A stretch of DNA of 64,000 bases, from contig NZ_VRTT01000033.1 in NCBI RefSeq assembly GCF_008017805.1, positions 1 to 64,000 of the forward strand. The letters are read 5' to 3'. The stretch's first letter is position 1. Every line of letters begins with the position of its first letter. The DNA comes from Paenibacillus sp. N3.4 (GTDB lineage Bacteria; Bacillota; Bacilli; Paenibacillales; NBRC-103111). Positions 8,653 to 17,428 of the stretch are shown here, piece after piece. The notes under the pieces were generated by a model that was not told the origin of the DNA, did no database searches, and saw nothing but the letters and a program-made list of their open reading frames with translations. The position numbers were made by a program, and so were the translations under genes.

Positions 8653-9098
8653 ATGATCGTAATCGGCTACACTGCCGGAGTCTTTGATCTCTTTCACATC
8701 GGTCACCTGACCTTTCTCGAAGAAGCGAGTAAGCATTGTGATAAGCTCGTGGTCGGAGTTACGACTGATGAACTGTCTCTAAGATACAAAAACAAGACAC
8801 CCGTTATCCCCTACTCTGAGAGGGCGGCAATTGTGGGTTCCTTCGCTTCGTCAACGAAGTAATTCCGCAACACGAAATGGATCGCTATTCGGTCTGGGAA
8901 GATCGAAGATTTCATGTGACATTAGTTGGTGACGACTGGAAGGGAAGTTTACTATGGATTAACTATGAGGAACAGTTCGCCAAATTAGGAGTGTCTATTG
9001 TTTACCTTCCGTACACTCAGCATATTTCTAGCACTCTCTTGCGCTCTGTTTTGCACAATCTTTCGCGTGATCCAACAAATGGTAAGAAAACGTCGTAG
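8653..9098 (+). pseudogene. TagD-like cytidylyltransferase, frameshifted
   Basis: The first half has the nucleotidyltransferase signature YTAGVFDLFHIGH (HIGH motif) and TDELSLRYKNKTPVIPYSER. At about 8837 the frame breaks; the second frame continues LRFVNEVIPQHEMDRYSVW, LVGDDWKGS, and the second motif ISSTLLR. One lost base accounts for it. Glycerol-3-phosphate cytidylyltransferases make CDP-glycerol for teichoic acids, but the exact substrate here is uncertain. A second remnant of the same family lies at 12507. Confidence 0.75.
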
Positions 9099-9153
9099 AA
9101 GACTAATTCAAGTTCAGATTCCCTTCAATCGCAGAATGACCTCAGAAATCCAA

Positions 9154-9199
9154 ACAGCGCCAGCCTTGGACAAGAAATAAAGTCCTAGACTGGCGCTGT
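9154..9199 (+). terminator. Terminator-like hairpin
   Basis: ACAGCGCCAG and CTGGCGCTGT form the stem after the broken cytidylyltransferase; no strong T run follows. Confidence 0.45.
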
Positions 9200-9710
9200 C
9201 ACTATATCGAACGCTATCGTAATCCGCAAACTGAAAGGCAGTGCTACAGTCTTTCTCATTGAGATTTTGACAGCAGCCGCGCAGCTACACAGTTCACTGC
9301 AAAATCCCTCTACCTTGAAGCACAGTTTCGCGAATCGTCTGAAAAACCTCCTCGATGCGTGTTCTTACAAGTTCAAAAACTCCATAAGCAGTTGTTCCGT
9401 CGAGCCTTTGCATCATTTTGAAGCGAGTCGCGTTTCCAGCAGGATCAAACCGATTGTTATCTTTTCCTTCAACAATACCAAAATGAATCTCCTCGCAGCA
9501 AGCTGCGAGGTATCTTCTGCACTTCGGATTAGTTCTACGCAGCAAGCTGCGGGGAACTGGACCCGAAGTGATTAAATTTCAATATCTTGCTGTTATATTC
9601 GGTTATTCTTACATTCTCATTTTATTGAGAGTATATTATTGTTACATCTTATTCACATTAAATTAGCATCGAACGATCAAAATGAATTTTTTTAGGATGA
9701 AGGCCGCTTA
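9200..9710. other. Intergenic stretch with two AGCAAGCT-centred hairpins
   Basis: No gene that I trust. Two short palindromes share CGCAGCAAGCTGCG: 9491-9510 (9-bp arms) and 9538-9551. An open frame on the minus strand (9294-9545) has no ribosome site or family match. The segment may be old coding or IS debris. Confidence 0.4.
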
Positions 9711-10325
9711 GTGACAGTACGAACAAAGAATTTTGATTATGGGCAAGAGGAAATAAATTATTTGAAGAGCATGGATGAAATACTTGGGGCAGCAATGACA
9801 CGAATGGGGAAGGTTGAACGTGTTATTATTCCCGATTTGTTCGCTGCGCTCGTCTATGCCATTATAGGCCAGCTTATATCGGTTAAAGCTGTCCACACCA
9901 TTTGGGAAAGAATGCAGGATCAATTCGGTGAAATAACACCTGGAAATATGTCCATGCAAAATGCAGATGATATTCAAAAGTGCGGTATGACGATGAAAAA
10001 GGCAGTTACCATTCTAAATATTTCACAAACTATTGAACAAGGCGCGTTTAGTTTGGAAGAGCTACATGATCTTTCTGATAATGAAGTCATCCAAAAGCTG
10101 ATGATGCTAAAAGGAATCGGTAGATGGACGGCTGAAATGATGCTTATTAATTCGATGGAGCGGCGCGATATTGTAAGTTGGGGCGATATTGCCATTCGTC
10201 GCGGAATGATGAAACTGTACGGTTTGTCATCTATTACAAAAGAGCAATTTGAACAATATCGTCGCAGGTATTCACCTTTAGGATCAATTGCTTCGATTTA
10301 CTTATGGACCATTTCATTTGAGTAA
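9711..10325 (+). CDS. DNA-3-methyladenine glycosylase, HhH-GPD (AlkA type)
   Basis: 204 residues from GTG 9711 (AGGATGAAGG upstream). The helix-hairpin-helix runs LMMLKGIGRWTAEMMLI and the catalytic Asp follows in VSWGDIAIRRGMMKLYG. The N-terminal LFAALVYAIIGQLISVKAVHTI is the usual glycosylase core. It lacks the AlkA N-terminal domain, as in short Bacillus forms. It removes alkylated purines. It lies 60 bases upstream of alkD on the same strand. Confidence 0.9.
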   Translation: MTVRTKNFDYGQEEINYLKSMDEILGAAMTRMGKVERVIIPDLFAALVYAIIGQLISVKAVHTIWERMQDQFGEITPGNMSMQNADDIQKCGMTMKKAVTILNISQTIEQGAFSLEELHDLSDNEVIQKLMMLKGIGRWTAEMMLINSMERRDIVSWGDIAIRRGMMKLYGLSSITKEQFEQYRRRYSPLGSIASIYLWTISFE

Positions 10326-10389
10326 GTTGAAAGCATGATAATGTATTTGAGAAAGTTAGAATTAGAAATCAGTCACGAGGAGTAGAGTG

Positions 10390-11073
10390 ATGGAAAATAC
10401 AATCAAAGAACAATTACTAGAGTTGGCGGATGAGAAGTATCAAAAGTTTTCTGCAGCTCTAATTCCGAATATTAATAATGTTATGGGCGTTCGGCTACCT
10501 GAGTTACGCAAGCTGGCCAAAAAAATTGCCCGCGAAGATTGGCGAGCTTACTTAGAACAGACTGATAATGAGTATTTTGAAGAAATCATGTTACAGGGAA
10601 TGGTAATTGGCTATGTAAAAACAGATATAGATGAAATTCTGCAATATGTAGCAGATTTTGTACCTAAAATTGATAATTGGTCAGTGTGCGATAGCTTTTG
10701 TATAGGACTGAAATTCACAAAAACGAATATGAAAAAAGTATGGGATTTTTTGCAGCCTTATCTAATTTCTGCTGAAGAATATGAGATTCGCTTTGGGGTG
10801 GTCATGCTTCTCGACTTTTACATTGAAGAAGAGTACATAGTTCTTGCTTTGCAACTGTTGGACAATATCAAACATGAAGGATATTATGTCAAAATGGCTG
10901 TTGCATGGGCAATTTCGATCTATTATGTGAAGTTTCCAGACCATACAATGGCATACTTAAGAAGCAACTCTCTGTGCGATTTCACATTCAACAAAGCACT
11001 GCAAAAAATAACCGAATCTTATCGTGTGGATCAAGAAACCAAAAAAATGATTCGCAGCATGAAACGAAAATAA
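10390..11073 (+). CDS. DNA alkylation repair protein (AlkD family)
   Basis: 227 residues of ALK/HEAT-like repeats; ATG 10390 follows CACGAGGAGTAGAGTG, and the preceding GTG would add one residue. Key family features: NNVMGVRLPELRKLAKKI, DNWSVCDSFC, and EIRFGVVMLLDFYI, where AlkD binds DNA. AlkD excises cationic 3- and 7-alkylpurines without base flipping. It is probably co-transcribed with the upstream AlkA-type gene. Confidence 0.92.
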   Translation: MENTIKEQLLELADEKYQKFSAALIPNINNVMGVRLPELRKLAKKIAREDWRAYLEQTDNEYFEEIMLQGMVIGYVKTDIDEILQYVADFVPKIDNWSVCDSFCIGLKFTKTNMKKVWDFLQPYLISAEEYEIRFGVVMLLDFYIEEEYIVLALQLLDNIKHEGYYVKMAVAWAISIYYVKFPDHTMAYLRSNSLCDFTFNKALQKITESYRVDQETKKMIRSMKRK

Positions 11074-11334
11074 AACATCAATCGGAGGCATCAACCATCC
11101 TGCACTGATTCGTGGAGTATGTCATTGACGAGGGCAAGGTGTGTCTAGAGTGAAACTGACAGTGGCAAGTGCTAGCATGTCAAAATGAAAGATAAGGCTG
11201 TCATCGGTTGACGGAACATCATGTTGCGCGCAGTGTCTCGACAGGAAACAGCGCGGCAACAGATAGCTTCGAGAAAGATGGTTATGGGATGCCGTTATTA
11301 CGGCGGACTAGGACATCTGACTAGCAACTCAATA
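11074..11334. other. Intergenic, leader region before the riboswitch
   Basis: No gene seen. The AlkD stop is followed by 260 bases without a supported ORF, leading into the c-di-GMP-I aptamer. A promoter for the riboswitch transcript should lie here, but I could not pick boxes with confidence. Confidence 0.3.
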
Positions 11335-11416
11335 TGGAAAACGGCAAAACTGTCGAAAGGCAGTGACGCAAAGCCACGGATCTTCTCACTTTTCAAGTGA
11401 TGACCGCCGGGTTACC
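11335..11416 (+). promoter_or_regulatory. Cyclic di-GMP-I (GEMM) riboswitch aptamer
   Basis: The core motif is intact: CGGCAAAACTGTCGAAAGGC (P2 stem with GAAA tetraloop), then GTGACGCAAAGCCACGG, and after the second hairpin GACCGCCGGGTTACC, which carries the tetraloop receptor and closing strand. Ten bases after the aptamer comes a terminator, so it probably works by transcription termination. The first ORF after it has only seven codons (MIFKADI, about 11481), so the regulated gene seems lost. Confidence 0.9.
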
Positions 11417-11426
11417 CAATTTGCCC

Positions 11427-11453
11427 AACACGGCCTATGGGGTCGTGTTTTTT
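11427..11453 (+). terminator. Riboswitch expression-platform terminator
   Basis: AACACGGCC pairs with GGTCGTGTT, followed by six T. It starts ten bases after the aptamer and is the likely c-di-GMP-controlled terminator. Confidence 0.8.
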
Positions 11454-11841
11454 GTTTATTTAGAAAACTGAGGAGAGTAAAATGATATTCAAAGCAGATA
11501 TATGAGTAAACGACAATCCATTCAAGTGATAAGCTGATTAACAACATTAAGTCCATATGCTTCACGGTTTTCGAGAGTATCCAATCCTGCAAATACTTCG
11601 CGTCAAATCGTCTATCTCATACTTGAACGCTACTTTTCCACAGCGTATAGTAAAGCAGGGCAGTGGCTATTGAAAGTAAAATTTAGGGAATTACTACATA
11701 AATAGAGAAAAAACTAATAAAATGTATTTGTATAAAAAACCATGTCCTAAAACGGCGAGCAATGCATTGTCGAATGTACTATCGTATTCATTGTAACGTT
11801 ACACGTATCAAATGAAGATTCAACTAACAGGAGGGCAAACA
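11454..11841. other. Region after the riboswitch, no intact gene
   Basis: GAGGAGAG precedes an ATG at about 11481 whose frame ends after seven codons. Nothing else is supported until the SnoaL gene. Confidence 0.4.
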
Positions 11842-12297
11842 ATGAGTAAAGAAGAAGACAACAAGGCTGTCGTCGTTCGCTGGTTCACCGAATTCTGGGG
11901 GAAGGATGTCAATCTCGCCGTCGTCGACGAGATCGCTCATCCGGATATGCTTCTGCAGTATTCTTTACACGAGCCGCGCCGTGGCCGGGAAGACATCAAG
12001 GCCTTCATGACCGACTTTCGTGCTGCGTTCCCCGATCTCAATTTCTGGGGCACCGCTGATCTGATCGCCGAAGGCGATTACGTCGTCGGCCAGTGGGAAG
12101 GCGGCGGCACCCATGCCGGTGCGGCTTGGGACGATCTTCTGCCCGGCTACGAGGGCCTTCCCGCTGCCACCGGCCGCAAGATGCACTTCACCGGCAAGAC
12201 CGTGCTGAAAGTCGTCGACGGCCTGATCGTGGAAGAGAATGGCCTGGATGACGGCCTGACGGCCATGATGCAGCTCAGCCTGATCAAGAAGGCTTGA
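11842..12297 (+). CDS. SnoaL-like ester cyclase/polyketide cyclase fold protein
   Basis: 151 residues from ATG 11842 (AACAGGAGGGC upstream). Family pattern: NKAVVVRWFTEFWGKDVNL, DIKAFMTDFRAAFPDLNF, DYVVGQWEGGGTHAGA, and HFTGKTVLKVVDGLIVEENG, all typical of SnoaL-like NTF2-fold proteins. Substrate unknown. The codons are rich in GC at third positions (GTCGTCGACGAGATC...), unlike the AT-leaning neighbours, and the gene is followed by its own terminator, suggesting recent transfer from a GC-rich, perhaps proteobacterial, donor. Confidence 0.88.
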   Translation: MSKEEDNKAVVVRWFTEFWGKDVNLAVVDEIAHPDMLLQYSLHEPRRGREDIKAFMTDFRAAFPDLNFWGTADLIAEGDYVVGQWEGGGTHAGAAWDDLLPGYEGLPAATGRKMHFTGKTVLKVVDGLIVEENGLDDGLTAMMQLSLIKKA

Positions 12298-12349
12298 TCC
12301 AAACTGCACACAGCCTTCCGAAAGGTAGGCGCTCTTCGATGGGAGGATT

Positions 12350-12388
12350 GAGGCTCGCACGAACCCCGGTGCGAGCCTCGTTTGTTTT
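12350..12388 (+). terminator. Intrinsic terminator
   Basis: GAGGCTCGCAC and GTGCGAGCCTC form an 11-bp stem with a T-rich tail, 50 bases after the SnoaL stop. Confidence 0.8.
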
Positions 12389-12506
12389 ATCAGCGCAGTA
12401 GTCTCAGAAAATGTTGATTTCAAAGACAGGATTCGGAGCGTTGAAAACAGAGCGCGAAGGTAATTTCTTCTCATTGAATTCTACAAACGAGACAAGGAAT
12501 GTTGCC

Positions 12507-12602
12507 ATGATCCGCATCGGTTACGCCCCGGGGGCTTACGATCTCTTCCATATTGGCCACTTGAACCTATTACGCCTTGCCAAGGAACAATGCGACTACT
12601 AG
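12507..12602 (+). pseudogene. Nucleotidyltransferase (TagD-like) N-terminal fragment
   Basis: MIRIGYAPGAYDLFHIGHLN followed by LLRLAKEQCDY and a TAG where Leu is expected (DYLIAGV in the family). The HIGH motif is intact but the rest is missing. It parallels the broken gene at 8653 but is not an identical copy. The sequence after it (12600-12890) is GC-rich and shows no supported gene. Confidence 0.6.
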
Positions 12603-12887
12603 ATTGCCGGCGTAGTGTTTCCGACGACACGCGGCCGATACGTTCACCCCGTGAGACATCCACCTTGAAAGCACCGGAAACGGGGGTGTGCTTGATAGTG
12701 TTCATTTTCGTAAGTCCTCTTGGCTTGGGTTTCTACTGCGCTTTTAGCGCGCGTCTGAAACCCTGCCGCCAGGCGAGGGTGGGGGTGGCAAAGGTCCAGC
12801 GCGTTGATGTTCCGTGAACATTTTTGGGGGGACCAGGTTGCGTCGCTGCGCACGAGCGAGCTGGGGGAGCCAAAAGCCCGCACCTGT
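12603..12887. other. GC-rich non-coding segment
   Basis: No gene supported. Base composition resembles the SnoaL gene more than the surroundings, so it may be part of the same transferred segment. Confidence 0.35.
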
Positions 12888-12922
12888 AAAAGAGGCATTG
12901 ATTTCAAATAATGCCTCTTTTG
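12888..12922 (+). terminator. Intrinsic terminator-like hairpin
   Basis: AAAAGAGGCATT and AATGCCTCTTTT form a 12-bp stem usable on both strands. Confidence 0.65.
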
Positions 12923-13166
12923 TTCGCTCTGAATGGGCGATAACTTTAGTGTGAAAGACTACTACAGGTTTGGCAGTAGGCAGTAATTGTAAACAGTGGG
13001 GTATCACTGCTTATCCAACCACAGGACGAAGCGTGGATGTCGTTTTTAATATCGCATTAGTGATGTTTTTCAAAAATCAATTATTCAAGAAACATGTCCG
13101 AAAACAGCCAGACACTTTCAAGGGACATGGTATAATTAAGCTAAGGTCAGTTTGGGAGACGAAAAA

Positions 13167-14627
13167 ATGTTGAAAAATGTTAGTGGTTTATATGCGGCAT
13201 TTAAGGCAAAAGACGCACGCTTTGATGGGCGTTTTTTTGTAGGTATTTCGTCCACGGGAATATATTGTCGCCCGGTGTGCCGGGCAAAGCAGTCAAAGTC
13301 TGAAAACTGTACTTTTTATTCCACAGCAGCGGAAGCCGAACAGGCTGGTTTTCGCCCTTGCCTTTTGTGTAGACCAGAACTTGCTCCCGGTAGTTCAGTT
13401 ACCGACGCCACTGCTAATTTGGTTTACCGAGCAGCGAGAATGCTAGAAGAAAATTGCGGGAACGTACAAAGTTTAGATGAATTTGCTGGACGGCTTGGAT
13501 GTACCGACCGACATTTGCGGCGCGTATTTACGGCAGAATATAATGTGTCGCCAGTTCAATATCTACAAACATGCAGATTGCTTCTTGCTAAAAACCTACT
13601 TACAGATACTGACTTGTCGGTACTTGATGTTGCAATGGCCGCTGGTTTTGGCAGCTTACGCCGTTTCAATGATCTTTTCAAAAAACAATATAACCTTTCG
13701 CCCACAGCATTACGGAAGCGGACTTCGAAAGAAAAGAAACATAATAGCGACGTGACTTTAGCGTTGGGTTACCGTCCGCCTTATCGGTGGGAAGAAATAT
13801 TGAACTTTCTCGCCGGACGTGCAATTGCCGGGGTTGATGCAGTGAAAAATGGTGAATACATGCGTACGGTGCATTTGGTAAATGCGGAGGGAAAGCATGT
13901 ATATGGGTGGATACGAGTAGGCCACAAATCCTCAAATAATGCGCTGATCGTCACAGTGAATGAAACTTTGCTGCCTGTATTGCCGCTAGTTTTAGCGCGG
14001 GTACGTCATCTGTTTGATTTATATTGTGACCCAGACGCGGTGTATCAAATGCTTTCATCAATGAACAATATACGTCCCGGTCTTTGTGTGTTAGGAATTC
14101 GCTTACCAGGTTGTTTCAATGCTTTTGAAATGGCGGTACGGGCGGTGCTTGGACAACAAATCACCGTAAAAGCGGCAAGCACATTGGCTGCAAGAATTGT
14201 TAATACTTACGGTACGCCAATTCAAACCGGTATAGAGGGCTTGACCCATGTTTTTCCCTCACCTGAAGATATACTTGCTTTGGATGGGCCTATTGAAAAT
14301 CACCTTGGCCCGTTAGGCGTGATTGCGGCACGATCAAGAATTATTTATGATCTAGCACGGGCAATAGTGCAAAGAGAAATTGATTTTGGCCTTAGCGCTC
14401 AGCCAGAAGAAGAAATAAAAAAATTGATGACAATTCGCGGTGTTGGAAGCTGGACAGCACAGTATATTGCTATGCGTACGATGGAATGGCCTGACGCTTT
14501 CCTTGAAACGGACGTTGGCGTAAAAAAGGCACTTGGAACTTACACATCTAAAGAACTATTAGAAATGGCAGAAGCATGGCGGCCGTGGCGCAGTTACGCT
14601 ATAATCAATCTTTGGAACGCGCTGTAA
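13167..14627 (+). CDS. Ada-AlkA fusion: methyl sensor/AraC domain plus 3-methyladenine glycosylase
   Basis: 486 residues from ATG 13167 (TTGGGAGACGAAAAA before it; a TTG start at 13152 is possible). Residues about 10-75 form the Ada zinc domain (FDGRFFVGISSTGIYCRPVC, FRPCLLCRPE; four Cys). About 90-185 is the AraC helix-turn-helix (LGCTDRHLRRVF, DVAMAAGFGSLRRFN). From about 195 comes an AlkA N-terminal domain and from 300 the HhH-GPD glycosylase: IRGVGSWTAQYIAMR with catalytic Asp in LETDVGVKKAL. It should both sense methylation and excise alkylated bases. A broken Ogt gene follows. Confidence 0.95.
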   Translation: MLKNVSGLYAAFKAKDARFDGRFFVGISSTGIYCRPVCRAKQSKSENCTFYSTAAEAEQAGFRPCLLCRPELAPGSSVTDATANLVYRAARMLEENCGNVQSLDEFAGRLGCTDRHLRRVFTAEYNVSPVQYLQTCRLLLAKNLLTDTDLSVLDVAMAAGFGSLRRFNDLFKKQYNLSPTALRKRTSKEKKHNSDVTLALGYRPPYRWEEILNFLAGRAIAGVDAVKNGEYMRTVHLVNAEGKHVYGWIRVGHKSSNNALIVTVNETLLPVLPLVLARVRHLFDLYCDPDAVYQMLSSMNNIRPGLCVLGIRLPGCFNAFEMAVRAVLGQQITVKAASTLAARIVNTYGTPIQTGIEGLTHVFPSPEDILALDGPIENHLGPLGVIAARSRIIYDLARAIVQREIDFGLSAQPEEEIKKLMTIRGVGSWTAQYIAMRTMEWPDAFLETDVGVKKALGTYTSKELLEMAEAWRPWRSYAIINLWNAL

Positions 14628-14638
14628 AGGTGGATAAA

Positions 14639-15186
14639 ATGTATTATTCAACAAATTATTCGTCGCCCGTAGGAACGATTACGCTTGCATGTGACAGTGA
14701 CAACCTTGTAGGTTTATGGTTAGAGGGGCAAAAATATCACGGTGGTACCATACCCGAAGAAATGATAGAGAATAACGATATGCCGTTATTTGACGCTGCA
14801 AAAAATGGTTAGACAAATATTTTGCAGGTGAGAAACCTGCCATTTCTGATCTGCCTTTAGCTCCCATTGGAGGAGCGTTTCGTATGGCTGTATGGGATAT
14901 CTTATGTGAAATTCCATACGGTGAATATATCACGTATGGCGATATTGCAAAGGCTGTGGCTGTGCAAATGGGCAAAGCAAGCATGTCCAGTCAAGCAGTT
15001 GGCGGAGCAGTAGGGCATAATCCCATCTCTATTATTATGCCCTGCCATCGGGTTGTAGGGGCAAATGGCAGCTTGACAGGGTATGCCGGAGGCATCAATA
15101 AAAAAATCAAGTTGCTTGAACACGAAGGTGTAGATATGTCCCCGTTATTTGTACCTACCAAGGGCGCAGTTGTTTGCTCCAGCTAA
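14639..15186 (+). pseudogene. ogt: O6-methylguanine-DNA methyltransferase (Ogt), frameshifted
   Basis: ATG 14639 lies 12 bases after the Ada-AlkA stop. The first frame (YYSTNYSSPVGTITLACDSD, PLFDAAKNG) ends at a TAG after a run of six A near 14803; adding one A restores AAKKWLDKYFAGEKPAISDL and joins the second part: MAVWDILCEIPYGEYITYGD, PCHRVVGANGSLTGYAGG. The acceptor Cys motif PCHRV is intact. Either a homopolymer deletion in the genome or an assembly error. If intact, it would be a second operon-linked Ogt. Confidence 0.85.
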
Positions 15187-15438
15187 AATTTGTCGATGGT
15201 AGTGGAGCAGGGCTGATTCGAGTGTCGTTCTCTCTGAGTTCTCTCAAACGTGCAATTTCGGTCACTTTTTGATGAATTCCCGAGAGGCCTTGTGGCACTA
15301 GGGAAAGACGGCCTGAAACGCTGGAATCCTTTGAATTTATAGGCCTTTTTCGGTTTTTTGGTTCCCCTAAAGGGACATGTTTTTCGCTCAGTTCCCTTTA
15401 GCGTGCGCGATTCAGATCCGTGTGGGCTAAACCCTCAT
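15187..15438. other. Intergenic, no gene seen
   Basis: The stretch holds a few T-rich palindromic bits (for example AGGCCTTTTTCGG) and leads into a tRNA 3'-end-like sequence. No ORF with support. Confidence 0.4.
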
Positions 15439-15466
15439 GGAGGTTCGAGTCCTCTCGACCGTACCA
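15439..15466 (+). other. tRNA 3'-end remnant (T arm, acceptor strand, CCA), possible attachment site
   Basis: The string GGAGGTTCGAGTCCTCTCG followed by ACCGTACCA has the layout of a tRNA T arm with TTCGAGT loop, the 3' acceptor strand and encoded CCA, but no matching 5' half stands upstream. Such orphan tRNA tails often mark where an integrated element ended. It is the left boundary of the unknown operon/TIR/recombinase region. Confidence 0.5.
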
Positions 15467-15479
15467 TACCCCTCAAACC

Positions 15480-15508
15480 AAACTCTTCTTCGGAAGGGTT
15501 TTTATTTA
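15480..15508 (+). terminator. Intrinsic terminator with TTCG loop
   Basis: AAACTCTTC-TTCG-GAAGGGTTT, then TTTATTTA. It follows the tRNA-like tail as a normal tRNA terminator would. Confidence 0.8.
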
Positions 15509-15778
15509 TGCTGAATTCCCCACGGTTCCCAACTATTCACACTTGTATATCACAGGAAATTCCTTCCGTTTGTCGAAAATCTATTATTAAGTTGAATTCA
15601 TAATTGTCTGTATGAGGCGACAGCAATAGAACTGGGCTGTATTCAACAACTAGGGAAACGCCTACTAGGACGTGTAAATTAACACTCCGAATGGTGAGTA
15701 CGGCTTGATAATGAGAAGAATCCGTAGATTCGAAATTTTTGCATTTGAATCCTGACGATTTGAAAGTGAGGGAACTAT

Positions 15779-17428
15779 ATGCTTACAGTTGAACAATACA
15801 TAATAAAGATGAAGAAAAAAGATAACCTTGATGAATTCAATTTTAAAAATCATGCCGAAAACATGTCCGCGGTTCTGAAGTATGTCATGGATTATTTCAA
15901 TCATTATCTGAATCCGGAAGAATACGATTATGAGAACATCAAGACAGAACAATCAGCATTAAAAATCTCGCAAGAGATAGAAGGTTTCTTTCCTGAAAGC
16001 AAGGACTTTGTTATTGAATACTACAAAAAAACAAAGGGCCGGGTAGATCGATTACTGAAGTCATGGATGTATGAACGAAAATATGTTCATCTAATTTACA
16101 GTACCGAGGATTATGAGAATACGATTCATAAGTTCTGTAGCAGTTCAAAAATGAAAGGAACAGAAATTGAGCAGTACCGGGATCAATTGATCATTCTGGC
16201 AAAAGAGATAAAAGCAAGAGAGACAGAAGAACCGTCCATTTCTGGATTCAAGTATTTGGATAACACTCTGGTTAGCTGGGTAAAGGAGACGTACCGCAGT
16301 TACGGCGTGAATTTATTCGAGTTTGCTCAGAGCTATACAAGCACTTTTTTTGACGAATACATTGAGCGCATTTATATCAGAGAATCGGAACATTTCTATT
16401 ACATCAATCGTTACAACCATAGATACAACGATAATCCTTTTAATATGGATGTTCTTTATAGAGAGAACGAGCATCGCCCTTTTATTAATGGACGTAAAGG
16501 CGAGTTGGAAATGCTGATCATGTATGTATGGGTGTTTGAAGATGCAAGTGATGAGGACTACTGGCCTGAGTATGTAAATCTATGTATTTCGACAGGAAGA
16601 GTGAGCCTGGTAAAACGGATTAATGAGTTAGTGCCGGTAACAACGAAAGGCATGATGTACCCGGTAGATGTCAAGAGTAATATGTTATTTCTAGAAACGA
16701 CAACAGGTACTATAAAGGTTGCTCCAAATGAAGCGTACATTTTGCGTCTGAGTTATGAGAAAGACAATGATTTATTGTGGAAAGACGCAGCACGACTTGA
16801 TGTTGTTTTAAAGAATCTGATGGATACGTTCTCCCAGTATGGGGTGCCTGACACACTAGAATTATTATCCCCACTGCGGTCTCAAACCTACGGTGAAGAG
16901 GAGTTTTTCAAGCAGTACTCTATTCTCGAAAAAAGTCTGAAAAAATATAAAACCATAAAAATTGCTTTAGTTAATGGACCGCAGAAGCAAAGTGGAAAGT
17001 TAAAGTATTTGATGCAAACAGCTGAGGATGTTGTGAATATCCATAAAACAGTGAAGGAAATGAAGTTTAAATTAAAGTTTACTATAGATATTTCAAGGCT
17101 GATCAAGCGGAAGAATTATAAGGGGGAATTCGAGGAAGACTTCAATCGACTTACTGAGATCAGAACGAGCATCGTCGGAATTCATTTGTCTAATCTTCCT
17201 AGCCGAACGGGATTTTCTCATAAACATTATAAAGATGGAAATACGTATTTATATAAATATGATTATCCTGAGAACTCGGATTTCTTAGGCTCATTTTCAG
17301 CGTTGCTAAATGATAACTTGAGCCGTTACTTAGTGCCTGAGGGGATGACTTCTGAAGCTGAGCTTGAAGAATTAGTTGATGATCTGCTAAGAGGTGGTTT
17401 CTCTTTTTCCGGTCAGGAGGGCGAATAG
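15779..17428 (+). CDS. Large protein of unknown function, first gene of a two-gene operon
   Basis: 549 residues, ATG 15779 after GTGAGGGAACTAT. Mostly helical and charged in the first 250 residues, rich in Tyr and Glu. A region near residues 385-480 (TIKIALVNGPQK, KLKFTIDISRLI, EIRTSIVGIHLSNLPSR) has the strand-helix rhythm of a TIM barrel, with I.D.S and GIHLSN pieces that recall sugar-phosphate isomerase or AP-endonuclease-like barrels; this is only a resemblance. I do not recognise the family. The next gene starts directly after the stop, so they form one unit, next to a TIR-domain gene. Confidence 0.8.
   Translation: MLTVEQYIIKMKKKDNLDEFNFKNHAENMSAVLKYVMDYFNHYLNPEEYDYENIKTEQSALKISQEIEGFFPESKDFVIEYYKKTKGRVDRLLKSWMYERKYVHLIYSTEDYENTIHKFCSSSKMKGTEIEQYRDQLIILAKEIKARETEEPSISGFKYLDNTLVSWVKETYRSYGVNLFEFAQSYTSTFFDEYIERIYIRESEHFYYINRYNHRYNDNPFNMDVLYRENEHRPFINGRKGELEMLIMYVWVFEDASDEDYWPEYVNLCISTGRVSLVKRINELVPVTTKGMMYPVDVKSNMLFLETTTGTIKVAPNEAYILRLSYEKDNDLLWKDAARLDVVLKNLMDTFSQYGVPDTLELLSPLRSQTYGEEEFFKQYSILEKSLKKYKTIKIALVNGPQKQSGKLKYLMQTAEDVVNIHKTVKEMKFKLKFTIDISRLIKRKNYKGEFEEDFNRLTEIRTSIVGIHLSNLPSRTGFSHKHYKDGNTYLYKYDYPENSDFLGSFSALLNDNLSRYLVPEGMTSEAELEELVDDLLRGGFSFSGQEGE

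Noticed and set aside
9294-9545. Minus-strand ORF of 83 residues
   Set aside because: No ribosome site, no recognised family and it covers palindromes; not supported.
12644-12907. ORFs in the GC-rich segment
   Set aside because: High GC opens frames by chance; no ribosome site or family signature.
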